This document shows, piece after piece, positions 7,816-14,848 of a stretch of 21,312 nucleotides of DNA. Positions within the stretch are counted from its first letter, which is position 1. The number at the start of each line of letters is the position of its first letter. The stretch comes from an uncultured Marinilabiliaceae bacterium (GTDB lineage: Bacteria > Bacteroidota > Bacteroidia > Bacteroidales > Marinilabiliaceae). Made by a program: the position numbers and the translations under genes. Below the pieces are notes generated by a model. It was not told where the DNA came from and did not search any database. It saw nothing but the letters and a program-made list of their open reading frames with translations. The stretch lies in NCBI GenBank assembly GCA_905235955.1, contig CAJONN010000008.1, positions 1-21,312 of the forward strand, written 5' to 3'.

Positions 7816-8838
7816 ATGAATAGCTTGTTTGTTGATACATTGAGAGGTAAGTATGGAAGCCGACCACCAGTATGGTATATGCGACAGGCAGGGCGCGTAT
7901 TGCCAGCCTATCAGCAACTGCGGCAGTCGTATACTTTTGCTCAGCTTATGGCCAACCCCAATTTGGCTGCACAAGTTACTATGATGCCGGTTGACGATTT
8001 GGGAGTAGATGCGGCTATTGTTTTCAGCGATATACTTACCGTACCCGTAGCTATGGGTATGCAATTGGAATGGACCGAACGCGGACCGCAGTTTGTGAAT
8101 AATCTTGTCAACCAACCCGAACCTCTGCGCAACCTCAAACCCAATTATAGTCATTTCGATGCCACCTGCCAAGCCCTCAGCATTGCTGCCGCCAAACAAC
8201 AAGTGCCCGTAATAGGCTTTTGTGGCGCACCACTCACTACACTTTGCTACATGCTACAAGGCAATAGTGCTAAACACGACTTTCCACTTGCCAAGCAATA
8301 TTTCATCACTCACCCAAAGCAAACAGCACAACTCATTGACGCTCTGACTGAGGTGAGCATAATATATGCCAAGCGCCAAATAGAGAGCGGTGCAAGCGCT
8401 TTCCAACTATTTGAAACTCACGCAGGTATAATACCCGCCACCGACTACGCACGCATTTTCCTACCTGCCGTTGAGCGCATAGCTACAGCCGTAAGAGAAT
8501 ATGGCGTACCATTTATCTTCTTCCCTAAAGGAATAGGTGCCGGACTATCCTTAATAACACCCAATATGTGCGACTATGTTGGCATCGACTGGCAAACACC
8601 GCTAAGCATAGCCCGAAAATTGGTACACAAAAATGTCGGACTGCAAGGCAACATCGACCCATGGCTACTATTTGCCCCAACTGAACAAATAGCCAAAGTG
8701 ATGGACGAAAGATACAAACCTTTTTTTAGCAACAACAGAAACTGGATAATAAACTTAGGTCATGGAGTATTGGCTGATACACCAATAGAAAATCTGAGAT
8801 TTTTGACCCATTGGATAAAAGAGACTAAGTGGTTATGA
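7816..8838 (+). CDS. hemE: Uroporphyrinogen decarboxylase
   Basis: This enzyme converts uroporphyrinogen III to coproporphyrinogen III. The 340-residue protein is of normal length. Visible are RPPVWYMRQAGRVLPAY (substrate-binding Arg residues), IVFSDILTVPVAMGM (catalytic Asp), VIGFCGAPLTTLCYMLQG (active-site Tyr), and NLGHGVLADTPIENL near the C-terminus (His). The usual FDSWAG segment reads FETHAG, a mild deviation. I chose the ATG at 7816 (MNSLFVDTLRGK), which fits the family start. The ATG at 7807 is also possible. The frame is open from 7756, but the predicted transcription start near 7800 excludes those codons. It is the first gene of the hem operon and overlaps hemA by 4 bases (ATGA). 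Confidence 0.94.
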   Translation: MNSLFVDTLRGKYGSRPPVWYMRQAGRVLPAYQQLRQSYTFAQLMANPNLAAQVTMMPVDDLGVDAAIVFSDILTVPVAMGMQLEWTERGPQFVNNLVNQPEPLRNLKPNYSHFDATCQALSIAAAKQQVPVIGFCGAPLTTLCYMLQGNSAKHDFPLAKQYFITHPKQTAQLIDALTEVSIIYAKRQIESGASAFQLFETHAGIIPATDYARIFLPAVERIATAVREYGVPFIFFPKGIGAGLSLITPNMCDYVGIDWQTPLSIARKLVHKNVGLQGNIDPWLLFAPTEQIAKVMDERYKPFFSNNRNWIINLGHGVLADTPIENLRFLTHWIKETKWL

Positions 8839-9737
8839 TACAATACAAATCGATAAATCACAACAACACATCGCTTGGCGAGCGAGAAGATTACTTCAAA
8901 ACAATGTCAGCAACCGAGCAGCCATCGGTCTTTTTGCAAACATGCAACCGCGTAGAGCTATACTACGGCAATGGCGATGTGCCCGATAGCGTAGCACGCC
9001 ATCTATTTAGAGTAGTGTGCGGACTCGAATCGGCTATAGTGGGCGAACGCGCTGTGCAAGGACAAGTAAAAGAGGCATATCAGGCCGCATGCGGAAACGG
9101 ACAAAAACTGCCTGCCGAAATACACAAACTCTTCGAATGCGCCCTACAAACTGGCAAACGTGTGCGCAACGAAACACAAATATCACACGGCGCCGTAAGT
9201 CATAGCTTGGCTGCCATCGAGATCATAGAGCATGAAAATATCAACCTGCAAAACGCACGCATCACCATTGTTGGTGTCAACAAACTGACCAACGATATTA
9301 TAAAATTTCTGCTCAACAAAGGCGCAAAACTTATATTCCTTGCCAACCGAACCGAAGAGAAAGCAAGAACTTTGGCTAAGCCACTTGGCATCGAAGTCTT
9401 TTCACTCGATAAAAAAGCCATCTTCTTACCCCAAACCGACATTCTCATCAGTGCCACCTCGGCACCCAACTACATAATAAGCCATGCCGACCTCAATTTT
9501 GTAAACCCACAGCGGCAACTCTTGGCCATCGACCTCGCCTTCCCACGCGACATAGAGCCTTCCGCAGCCGAAATTGAAGGACTAAAACTCTACAATCTGC
9601 ACGATGTAGAGCAACAAGTACGCAACAACTTGCAAGTACGAACCGACGAGGTGCAAAAAGCTGAAATGATAATAGAAGAGGCCGTATGCGAACTGCACGA
9701 AATAATAGAACGACGCAAACAATATACAGCCAACTAA
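8835..9737 (+). CDS. hemA: Glutamyl-tRNA reductase, compact form lacking the C-terminal dimerisation domain
   Basis: This enzyme reduces glutamyl-tRNA to glutamate-1-semialdehyde, the first committed step of the C5 pathway. In 300 residues (family usual ~400-430) one sees INHNNTSLGERE at 7-18, the catalytic Cys37 in TCNRVELYYG, RHLFRVVCGLES with the conserved His, GERAVQGQVKEAY and TGKRVRNET. The NADPH domain follows, with the glycine-rich loop changed to GVNKLT (147-152), then ANRTEEKA, ISATSAP and DLAFPRDIEP. The protein stops about where the long linker helix starts, so the ~100-residue dimerisation domain is missing. The segment between Cys37 and the conserved His is also much shorter than usual. 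I preferred ATG 8835 to an in-frame GTG at 8829 because it overlaps the hemE stop as ATGA. hemC follows after 19 bases. Confidence 0.88.
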   Translation: MIQYKSINHNNTSLGEREDYFKTMSATEQPSVFLQTCNRVELYYGNGDVPDSVARHLFRVVCGLESAIVGERAVQGQVKEAYQAACGNGQKLPAEIHKLFECALQTGKRVRNETQISHGAVSHSLAAIEIIEHENINLQNARITIVGVNKLTNDIIKFLLNKGAKLIFLANRTEEKARTLAKPLGIEVFSLDKKAIFLPQTDILISATSAPNYIISHADLNFVNPQRQLLAIDLAFPRDIEPSAAEIEGLKLYNLHDVEQQVRNNLQVRTDEVQKAEMIIEEAVCELHEIIERRKQYTAN

Positions 9738-9756
9738 CACATTAAGAACACGTTAT

Positions 9757-10401
9757 ATGAATCAGCTCAAAGTTGTAGCACGCAGTAGCAAACTGTCGCT
9801 CATACAAGTAAATGAAGTTTTTGCCAAGTTGCCAAACATCAGCTACACACTCATTCCGCTCAAATCGTTTGGCGATAAAAGACTTGACATATCGCTACTT
9901 AGCGGCAAAGCACCTGACGACATGTTTACACGCGAACTCGACGAAGCCCTCATCAATGGCGATGCCGATGTAGCCATTCACTCTGCCAAAGACTTGCCCA
10001 TCAACCTCAATCCAAACATCGAAGTAATAGCCCTCTACGAAGCAACTGATAAAACCGACTCGCTCGTGAGCCGAAACAACCTAACACTAAGCCAGCTGCC
10101 TCCGCAAAGCAAAATAGGCACAAGTTCACCATTGCGCCAAAAAGAACTACTTACACTCCGCCCCGACGTACAAGTAGTAGGCATACGTGGCACAATAGAA
10201 GAACGCATAGCACAAGTGCGTAGCGGACAATACGATGCCGCAATTGTTGCTACATGCGCACTCAAAAGACTTGGCTTACAAAACGAAATAGCACAAATAT
10301 TGCCCTTCAGCACCCACCCCATGCAAGGTAGGCTCGCCGTTACAGCACTAAAAGGCAGAGCCGACCTAAAGGCAATATTTGCACCCCAAAGTATAATATA
10401 G
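9757..10401 (+). CDS. hemC: Hydroxymethylbilane synthase-like protein, domains 1-2 only (cofactor domain absent)
   Basis: Normally this enzyme (~300-310 residues, three domains) polymerises four porphobilinogens on a dipyrromethane cofactor bound to a Cys of domain 3. Here only 214 residues exist, ending where domain 3 would begin. Domains 1-2 are recognisable: VARSSKLSLIQ at 7-17, MFTRELDEAL, IHSAKDLP at 74-81 with the catalytic Asp79, GTSSPLRQ at 121-128 (usually GTSSLRRQ, so one cofactor-binding Arg is lost), GIRGTIEERIAQ at 143-154 and CALKRLGL at 167-174. The usual VGQGA segment reads MQGRLA. The GGCQ cofactor-Cys motif is missing, and Cys167 is the only cysteine. hemD begins 20 bases later, and the downstream frames contain no detached domain 3. 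The family call is safe; activity is not. Confidence 0.82.
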   Translation: MNQLKVVARSSKLSLIQVNEVFAKLPNISYTLIPLKSFGDKRLDISLLSGKAPDDMFTRELDEALINGDADVAIHSAKDLPINLNPNIEVIALYEATDKTDSLVSRNNLTLSQLPPQSKIGTSSPLRQKELLTLRPDVQVVGIRGTIEERIAQVRSGQYDAAIVATCALKRLGLQNEIAQILPFSTHPMQGRLAVTALKGRADLKAIFAPQSII

Positions 10402-10420
10402 TAGTATTTGCCACCCAAAA

Positions 10421-11047
10421 ATGCTGACACTATACACAGGCACACAATCACCCAACCCGAGCTACATCCACACCCCTCTCATAGAGATATGCAAAGCTCA
10501 AAATCAGGCAGCACTAAAGCAAGCCGCAAAGCAAGTAGAGCAATACAACTATCTACTCTTCACCAGCCGATATGCAGTACAACATTGGGCTGAACATTGC
10601 AACATAAGCCAGCTTAGAGCAAAACCAATAATAGTGTCAATAGGCAACTCAACAACACAAGCACTGCAACTATCTGGTGCACAAAACATTGAGCAAGTAG
10701 AGCACGACAATTCGTATGGCGTAGCGCAATGGTTTGCTAAGCAACCTCGCGGACGAGTACTAATACCACGCTCAAACTTAGCACTACCCATCATACCAAA
10801 CAAACTTACTGAACTCAACTTCAGCGTCGACACTGTTATAGCCTACGAAAACCGTATGCCACAGCAACCACACAAAGTTGATTTAAACACCATAGAGCGC
10901 ATCATATTCACCTCGCCCAGCACCATCAACAACTTCATCAAACTCTATGGCACACTGCCACTTAGCAAGCAACTTATTGCACGTGGCATCGTAACACAAC
11001 AACACTTAAATAACATCATAGAAAAACAAATAAAAAATATAATATGA
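10421..11047 (+). CDS. hemD: Uroporphyrinogen-III synthase, short and divergent
   Basis: This enzyme closes hydroxymethylbilane to uroporphyrinogen III. The family is poorly conserved, so the call rests on a few motifs and on position between hemC and hemB. The motifs are YLLFTSRYAVQHW, VSIGNSTTQALQLSG, GRVLIPRSNLALPIIPNKL and RIIFTSPSTINNFIKLYG, which match the two-lobed HemD pattern. At 208 residues it is shorter than the usual ~240-260; the opening strand (normally R-P-x-x-Q) and the C-terminal end are both trimmed. The ATG at 10421 is 20 bases after hemC. The TGA stop overlaps the hemB ATG by 4 bases (ATGA at 11044-11047), so translation is coupled. Confidence 0.8.
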   Translation: MLTLYTGTQSPNPSYIHTPLIEICKAQNQAALKQAAKQVEQYNYLLFTSRYAVQHWAEHCNISQLRAKPIIVSIGNSTTQALQLSGAQNIEQVEHDNSYGVAQWFAKQPRGRVLIPRSNLALPIIPNKLTELNFSVDTVIAYENRMPQQPHKVDLNTIERIIFTSPSTINNFIKLYGTLPLSKQLIARGIVTQQHLNNIIEKQIKNII

Positions 11048-12012
11048 AACGTTTCAGACAATATCGCCTCGATGCACCCACTCGCGACCGCTATGCCGAT
11101 GTCAGCGTAGCCATTGACGACTTTATCTATCCATATTTTGTGGTAGAAGGTAACAACATAAAAGATGAAATAGCCTCAATGCCCGGCATATTCCGCTTCT
11201 CAATAGACACACTCATTGCCGACGTAAAAGAGACTTACAGCTTGGGTATCAACAAGATACTACTATTTGGCGTTATACCCGACGAACAAAAAGACGAACG
11301 TGGCACACAAGCCTACCAACCCGATGCACTCGTCTGCCGCGCCGTAAAAGCCATCAAAGAAGCAGTACCACAAATCTGTGTAATGACCGACGTCTGCCTC
11401 TGCGAATACACCAGCCATGGCCATTGCGGACTACTCTGCAACCACGATGTTGAAAACGACACCACACTGCCACTACTCGCCCAAATGGCATTAGTGCATG
11501 CACAAGCTGGTGCCGACTTTGTAGCACCCTCGGCAATGATGGACGGACAAATCGAAGCCCTACACAACATACTCGTAGCCAATGGTTTGCGCGACAAATG
11601 CAAAATAATGGCATACTCAGCCAAATACGCATCAGCCTTCTATGGCCCATTTCGCGACGCTGCTGCTTCAGCACCATCATTTGGCGACCGCAAAACATAT
11701 CAGATGGACTTCCGCACCCACAATCAGGGCATTGAAGAGATAGCCGCTGACATTGAAGAAGGTGCCGATTGGACTATGGTAAAACCCGCAATGCCCTACC
11801 TCGACATCATCGCACGTGGCGTAGAAAAATTCCCCAACACCCCAATGGTAGCCTACCAAGTAAGCGGTGAATACTCTATGCTCAAAGCAGCCGCCAAACT
11901 GGGTTATCTCGACGAACAACGCACTGTATTCGAAAGCCTAATAGCCATAAAACGAGCAGGAGCAAAATACATCATAACATATTTTGCAAAACAATACGCC
12001 CAAGGCATTTAA
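11044..12012 (+). CDS. hemB: Delta-aminolevulinic acid dehydratase (porphobilinogen synthase)
   Basis: This enzyme condenses two 5-aminolevulinate molecules into porphobilinogen. The 322-residue length is typical. The active-site zinc cysteines are all present (Cys118, Cys120, Cys128 in DVCLCEYTSHGHCG), making this a zinc-dependent form. The two Schiff-base lysines are Lys194 (AYSAKYAS) and Lys247 (VKPAMPYLD). FYGPFRDAA and YQMDFR match the family. Unlike hemA, hemC and hemD it shows no shortening. Its start overlaps the hemD stop by 4 bases, and hemL follows after 35 bases. Confidence 0.97.
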   Translation: MKRFRQYRLDAPTRDRYADVSVAIDDFIYPYFVVEGNNIKDEIASMPGIFRFSIDTLIADVKETYSLGINKILLFGVIPDEQKDERGTQAYQPDALVCRAVKAIKEAVPQICVMTDVCLCEYTSHGHCGLLCNHDVENDTTLPLLAQMALVHAQAGADFVAPSAMMDGQIEALHNILVANGLRDKCKIMAYSAKYASAFYGPFRDAAASAPSFGDRKTYQMDFRTHNQGIEEIAADIEEGADWTMVKPAMPYLDIIARGVEKFPNTPMVAYQVSGEYSMLKAAAKLGYLDEQRTVFESLIAIKRAGAKYIITYFAKQYAQGI

Positions 12013-12047
12013 ACATCACAGCCCTTTTATTCAACCATCAAAAAATC

Positions 12048-13322
12048 ATGATACAATCTAGACCAAAATCAGTAGCCGCCTTCAACCAAGCACAACAAGT
12101 AATACCCGGTGGCGTCAACAGTCCAGTAAGAGCACTCCGAAGCGTAGGCACTACCCCACTCTTTGTACGCGAAGCCCAAGGTGCTTACATCACTGACATA
12201 GACAACAACAAATATATCGACTTCTGCATGTCATGGGGCGTATTCATACTCGGACACAACAATCCACAAGTAAGCCAAGCCGCCGCCGATGCCGTAATGC
12301 GTGGCAGCAGCTACGGCATACCCACCGAAGCCGAAACACAACTTGCTGAAATGGTCAGAAGTGCCGTGCCAACAATGGAACGACTACGCTTTGTCAACAG
12401 CGGCACAGAAGCAACCATGTCTGCCATACGCGTAGCACGCGGCTACACAGGGCGCGATATACTTGTAAAATTTGAAGGCAACTATCATGGTCATGCTGAT
12501 CATCTACTTGTAGCAGCAGGCTCAGCTGTAGCCAACATCAGCAACGCCTCAAGTGCCGGCGTACCTGCCGACTTTGTAAAGCATACAATAGTTTTGCCCT
12601 ACAACGATACTGACGCACTAAAAAAATACTTCTCTGCCAATGGCGACAAAGTAGCAGCCGTCATCGTAGAACCCGTAGCATGCAACATGGGCGTAGTAGC
12701 ACCTGCCGATGGCTTTTTGCAAACCATGCGTCAGCTCACCGAACAATATGGCGCACTACTCATCTTTGACGAAGTAATAACAGGTTTCAGACTCTCACAT
12801 GGCGGTGCACAACAACGCTTTGGCATCACCCCTGACATGACAACAGTAGGCAAAATAGTAGGTGGCGGATTCCCCGCAGCAGCATTTGGCGGACGCGAAG
12901 AAATAATGCAATGCTTAGCACCCAACGGACCTGTATATCAGGCAGGTACACTCAGTGGCAACCCAGTAGCTATGGCAGCAGGCATAGCCACACTCACACA
13001 ACTCTCTGCACCCAACTTCTATAGCAACTTAGAGGCTCGAAGCAATGAATTTATAGCCAAACTAAAGCAAATAATAGAAGGCAAAGAGATACAACTCAAC
13101 CATTGTGGCTCAATGTTCACCCTATTCTTCAACAACAAGCCCGTACGCAACTTCCAAGACACCAAACAAAGCAACCAAGAACGTTTTGCTCAATACTTCC
13201 GCAACATGCTCAGCCGAGGCATATACGTCAGTCCATCGCAGTTCGAAGGCAACTTTATCTCAGCCTGCCACACCGACGAAGTGCTCAACTACGTACTCAA
13301 AAGCATAGAAGAATCAATATAG
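12048..13322 (+). CDS. hemL: Glutamate-1-semialdehyde 2,1-aminomutase
   Basis: This PLP enzyme isomerises glutamate-1-semialdehyde, the HemA product, to 5-aminolevulinate. The 424-residue length is standard. Visible are IPGGVNSPVRA, MSWGVFILGHNNP, FVNSGTEATMSAIRVARG (cofactor phosphate binding), KFEGNYHGHAD, IFDEVITGFR, and the PLP Lys269 in TTVGKIVGGGFP, followed by AGTLSGNPVAMAAG. It closes the operon; a weak terminator-like hairpin lies 25 bases downstream. Together with hemA it shows that the organism uses the C5 route and not ALA synthase. Confidence 0.97.
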   Translation: MIQSRPKSVAAFNQAQQVIPGGVNSPVRALRSVGTTPLFVREAQGAYITDIDNNKYIDFCMSWGVFILGHNNPQVSQAAADAVMRGSSYGIPTEAETQLAEMVRSAVPTMERLRFVNSGTEATMSAIRVARGYTGRDILVKFEGNYHGHADHLLVAAGSAVANISNASSAGVPADFVKHTIVLPYNDTDALKKYFSANGDKVAAVIVEPVACNMGVVAPADGFLQTMRQLTEQYGALLIFDEVITGFRLSHGGAQQRFGITPDMTTVGKIVGGGFPAAAFGGREEIMQCLAPNGPVYQAGTLSGNPVAMAAGIATLTQLSAPNFYSNLEARSNEFIAKLKQIIEGKEIQLNHCGSMFTLFFNNKPVRNFQDTKQSNQERFAQYFRNMLSRGIYVSPSQFEGNFISACHTDEVLNYVLKSIEESI

Positions 13323-13347
13323 GGGCAATTCCACCACACAAGCAAAA

Positions 13348-13373
13348 TTTTCAAATAGACTTGAAAAGTTTTT
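13348..13373 (+). terminator. Probable terminator of the hem operon
   Basis: A 7-bp stem, ttttcaa (13348-13354) with ttgaaaa (13361-13367), closes a 6-base loop and is followed by gttttt. The stem is A+T-rich and so not strong, but it is correctly placed between hemL and the rex promoter. Confidence 0.45.
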
Positions 13374-13390
13374 AAACGAAAGAACCGCGC

Positions 13391-13413
13391 TTTTTGTATC
13401 ATTGCTACAAAAA
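13391..13413. promoter_or_regulatory. Perfect inverted repeat upstream of rex, candidate operator
   Basis: TTTTTGTA (13391-13398) and TACAAAAA (13406-13413) form a perfect 8-bp inverted repeat with a 7-base spacer. It ends 16 bases before the -7 element of rex and so would cover the -33 region. The TTGT...ACAA half-sites recall known Rex operators (TTGTGA-N6-TCACAA type), suggesting autoregulation. The match is partial. Confidence 0.5.
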
Positions 13414-13429
13414 TTGCGTATATAATTAC

Positions 13430-13437
13430 TACATTTG
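13430..13437 (+). promoter_or_regulatory. Promoter -7 element for rex
   Basis: TACATTTG matches TAnnTTTG exactly. A -33 element at ideal spacing is not obvious; the region is occupied by the inverted repeat 13391-13413. Transcription would start near 13444, about 27 bases before the rex ATG. Confidence 0.6.
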
Positions 13438-13470
13438 CTCCAAATTCAGAGCCTAACGCCAACAGCAACA

Positions 13471-14100
13471 ATGAACAAAATTGACACTACATTAGTTCCT
13501 GAGCCAACATTGCGCCGTATGCCATGTTACCTAACATACCTTAAATTAGCGCAACAAAACGGAGCAAAAGTAGTATCATCAACACAAATAGGTCATGACA
13601 TGGGCGTCGACCCCACGCAAGTAACCAAAGACCTATCATACACCTGCATTGTTGGCAAAACAAGAGTAGGATATGAAGTAGAGCTACTCATATCAGAGCT
13701 CGAAACATTTTTGCGCTTCAACACCATGGATTGTGGCTACCTCTTCGGAGCCGGCAGTTTAGGCACAGCACTATTGCTCGACCATGGTCTGACACAATTT
13801 GGCTTTGAAATAGTTGCAGCCTTCGATGTAAACCCTGACAAAATAGGGCTCAACATTGGTGGCACTACCATATACCACACCAACGACTTCAAACGCGTCA
13901 AACACGACGACGTAAAAATAGGCATACTCACAGTACCCGTAGAGCATGCACAAGAAGTGGCTGATATCATGGTAGACAACGGAATCGAAGCCATTTGGAA
14001 CTTCACATCGGTGAGAATAAAAGTACCCGACAGCGTATTTGTGCAAAACACATCAATATATGCACATTTAGCAGTCATTTTCAACCGTTTACACAGTTAA
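13471..14100 (+). CDS. rex: Redox-sensing transcriptional repressor Rex
   Basis: Rex senses the NADH/NAD+ ratio and represses fermentation and respiratory genes when NADH is low. The 209-residue protein has an N-terminal winged helix (about 10-80: PEPTLRRMPCYLTYLK, SSTQIGHDMGVDPTQVTKDL) and a Rossmann NAD(H) domain with GAGSLGTALL starting at Gly93. The C-terminal NTSIYAHLAVIFNR forms the domain-swapped helix. I chose the ATG at 13471; the frame is open to a TTG at 13435, but that codon lies within the promoter -7 element. A palindrome upstream may be its own operator. It leads a close-packed run of genes (gaps of 24, 55 and 27 bases, then an overlap) up to rnhB. Confidence 0.94.
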   Translation: MNKIDTTLVPEPTLRRMPCYLTYLKLAQQNGAKVVSSTQIGHDMGVDPTQVTKDLSYTCIVGKTRVGYEVELLISELETFLRFNTMDCGYLFGAGSLGTALLLDHGLTQFGFEIVAAFDVNPDKIGLNIGGTTIYHTNDFKRVKHDDVKIGILTVPVEHAQEVADIMVDNGIEAIWNFTSVRIKVPDSVFVQNTSIYAHLAVIFNRLHS

Positions 14101-14124
14101 GAAAAAACCGAAAAATATATTACT

Positions 14125-14793
14125 ATGAAGATAATAACTACACTTGCAATAGTTGCATTTATTGGCACAAACGCAATGGCACAAACAGCCGCACAAGACA
14201 AAGTTGAAGCAGCAAAAGCCAAAGCTACAACAGCCTACGAAACAGCCAGAAAAAAACTTGAATCAGTAAACCACAAAGCCTTTGTAAACGACTCACTCAT
14301 AGAGGTAGGCACTGAGCAAGTATGCGATGCCGAAATACAAATAAAAGAGCTCAACGAAGCCAAAAAAAATGCCACAAAAAACTTTGCCGAAGAGAAAAAA
14401 GGCTTCAACAAATACCTCAAAGACAAAGACAAAATGGTAGTAAAACAAGCTATGGCCGACCTCAAAGCACTTGACAAACAATCGGCCGACAGCCTCAAAG
14501 CCATTGACAAAGCAATAGCCAATGCTGAAAAAATAAAAGCCAAAGGAGAAGCCAACATCAACAAAGGCAAAAGCGCACAAAAAGCAACCAACGAAGCCGT
14601 AAAACAAGCTGAAGCCAAATACAAATCAGCATCAGAAGAATACGAAAAAATAACAGGCAACACTGCCGAAAAAATAAAGAAAGACTTCTTTGACGACGAC
14701 GACGATGACGACAACGGCAAAAAAGCCAAGAAAGAAAAAAAGAAAAAAAGCAAGAAAAACAACGACGACGATGATGACGAGAGCGAAGACTAA
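14125..14793 (+). CDS. Secreted coiled-coil protein with alternating poly-Asp / poly-Lys tail, function unknown
   Basis: I do not recognise the family. The 222-residue protein has a clear signal peptide (hydrophobic TLAIVAFIG core, likely cleavage after AMA at 19), leaving Gln20 as the mature N-terminus. Residues ~25-185 are almost all Ala, Lys, Glu and Asp with repeated AKAKA/EAKK patterns, predicting long amphipathic helices, probably a coiled coil. A single Cys lies near 67. The tail is low-complexity: seven Asp (190-196), a Lys-rich block (~199-211), then five Asp (214-218) and ESED. The Asp runs are coded by GAC/GAT repeats (14692-14712, 14764-14778) that could slip. It probably acts in the periplasm or on the cell surface; any binding role (metal, peptidoglycan, nucleic acid) would be a guess. 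It lies 24 bases after rex and probably shares its transcript. Confidence 0.8.
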   Translation: MKIITTLAIVAFIGTNAMAQTAAQDKVEAAKAKATTAYETARKKLESVNHKAFVNDSLIEVGTEQVCDAEIQIKELNEAKKNATKNFAEEKKGFNKYLKDKDKMVVKQAMADLKALDKQSADSLKAIDKAIANAEKIKAKGEANINKGKSAQKATNEAVKQAEAKYKSASEEYEKITGNTAEKIKKDFFDDDDDDDNGKKAKKEKKKKSKKNNDDDDDESED

Positions 14794-14848
14794 CTAAACA
14801 TTATAGTACAGAGCACTTGGCATACAGAGTACTAAAGGGGCAACCAAT

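Noticed and set aside
7735..8202. Minus-strand open frame of 155 codons over the hemE start
   Set aside because: It is antisense to the conserved hemE coding sequence, shows no family motif, and crosses the hemE promoter.
8829..8834. GTG start for hemA two codons upstream
   Set aside because: ATG 8835 forms the common ATGA stop-start overlap with hemE and gives a sensible N-terminus; GTG adds only two residues.
10402..10600. Possible frameshifted hemC domain 3 downstream of the hemC stop
   Set aside because: None of the frames after 10401 shows domain 3 motifs (no GGCQ). The hemD start and its LLFTSR motif follow at once, so the short hemC is not explained by one frameshift here.
13435..13470. 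TTG start giving rex 12 extra residues
   Set aside because: The TTG is part of the TACATTTG promoter element, upstream of the expected transcription start.
14235..14762. Long minus-strand open frame (175 codons) opposite the coiled-coil gene
   Set aside because: Its Phe/Ser/Leu-rich product is the mirror of Lys/Asp/Glu codons on the plus strand; the plus-strand protein has a proper signal peptide and operon position.
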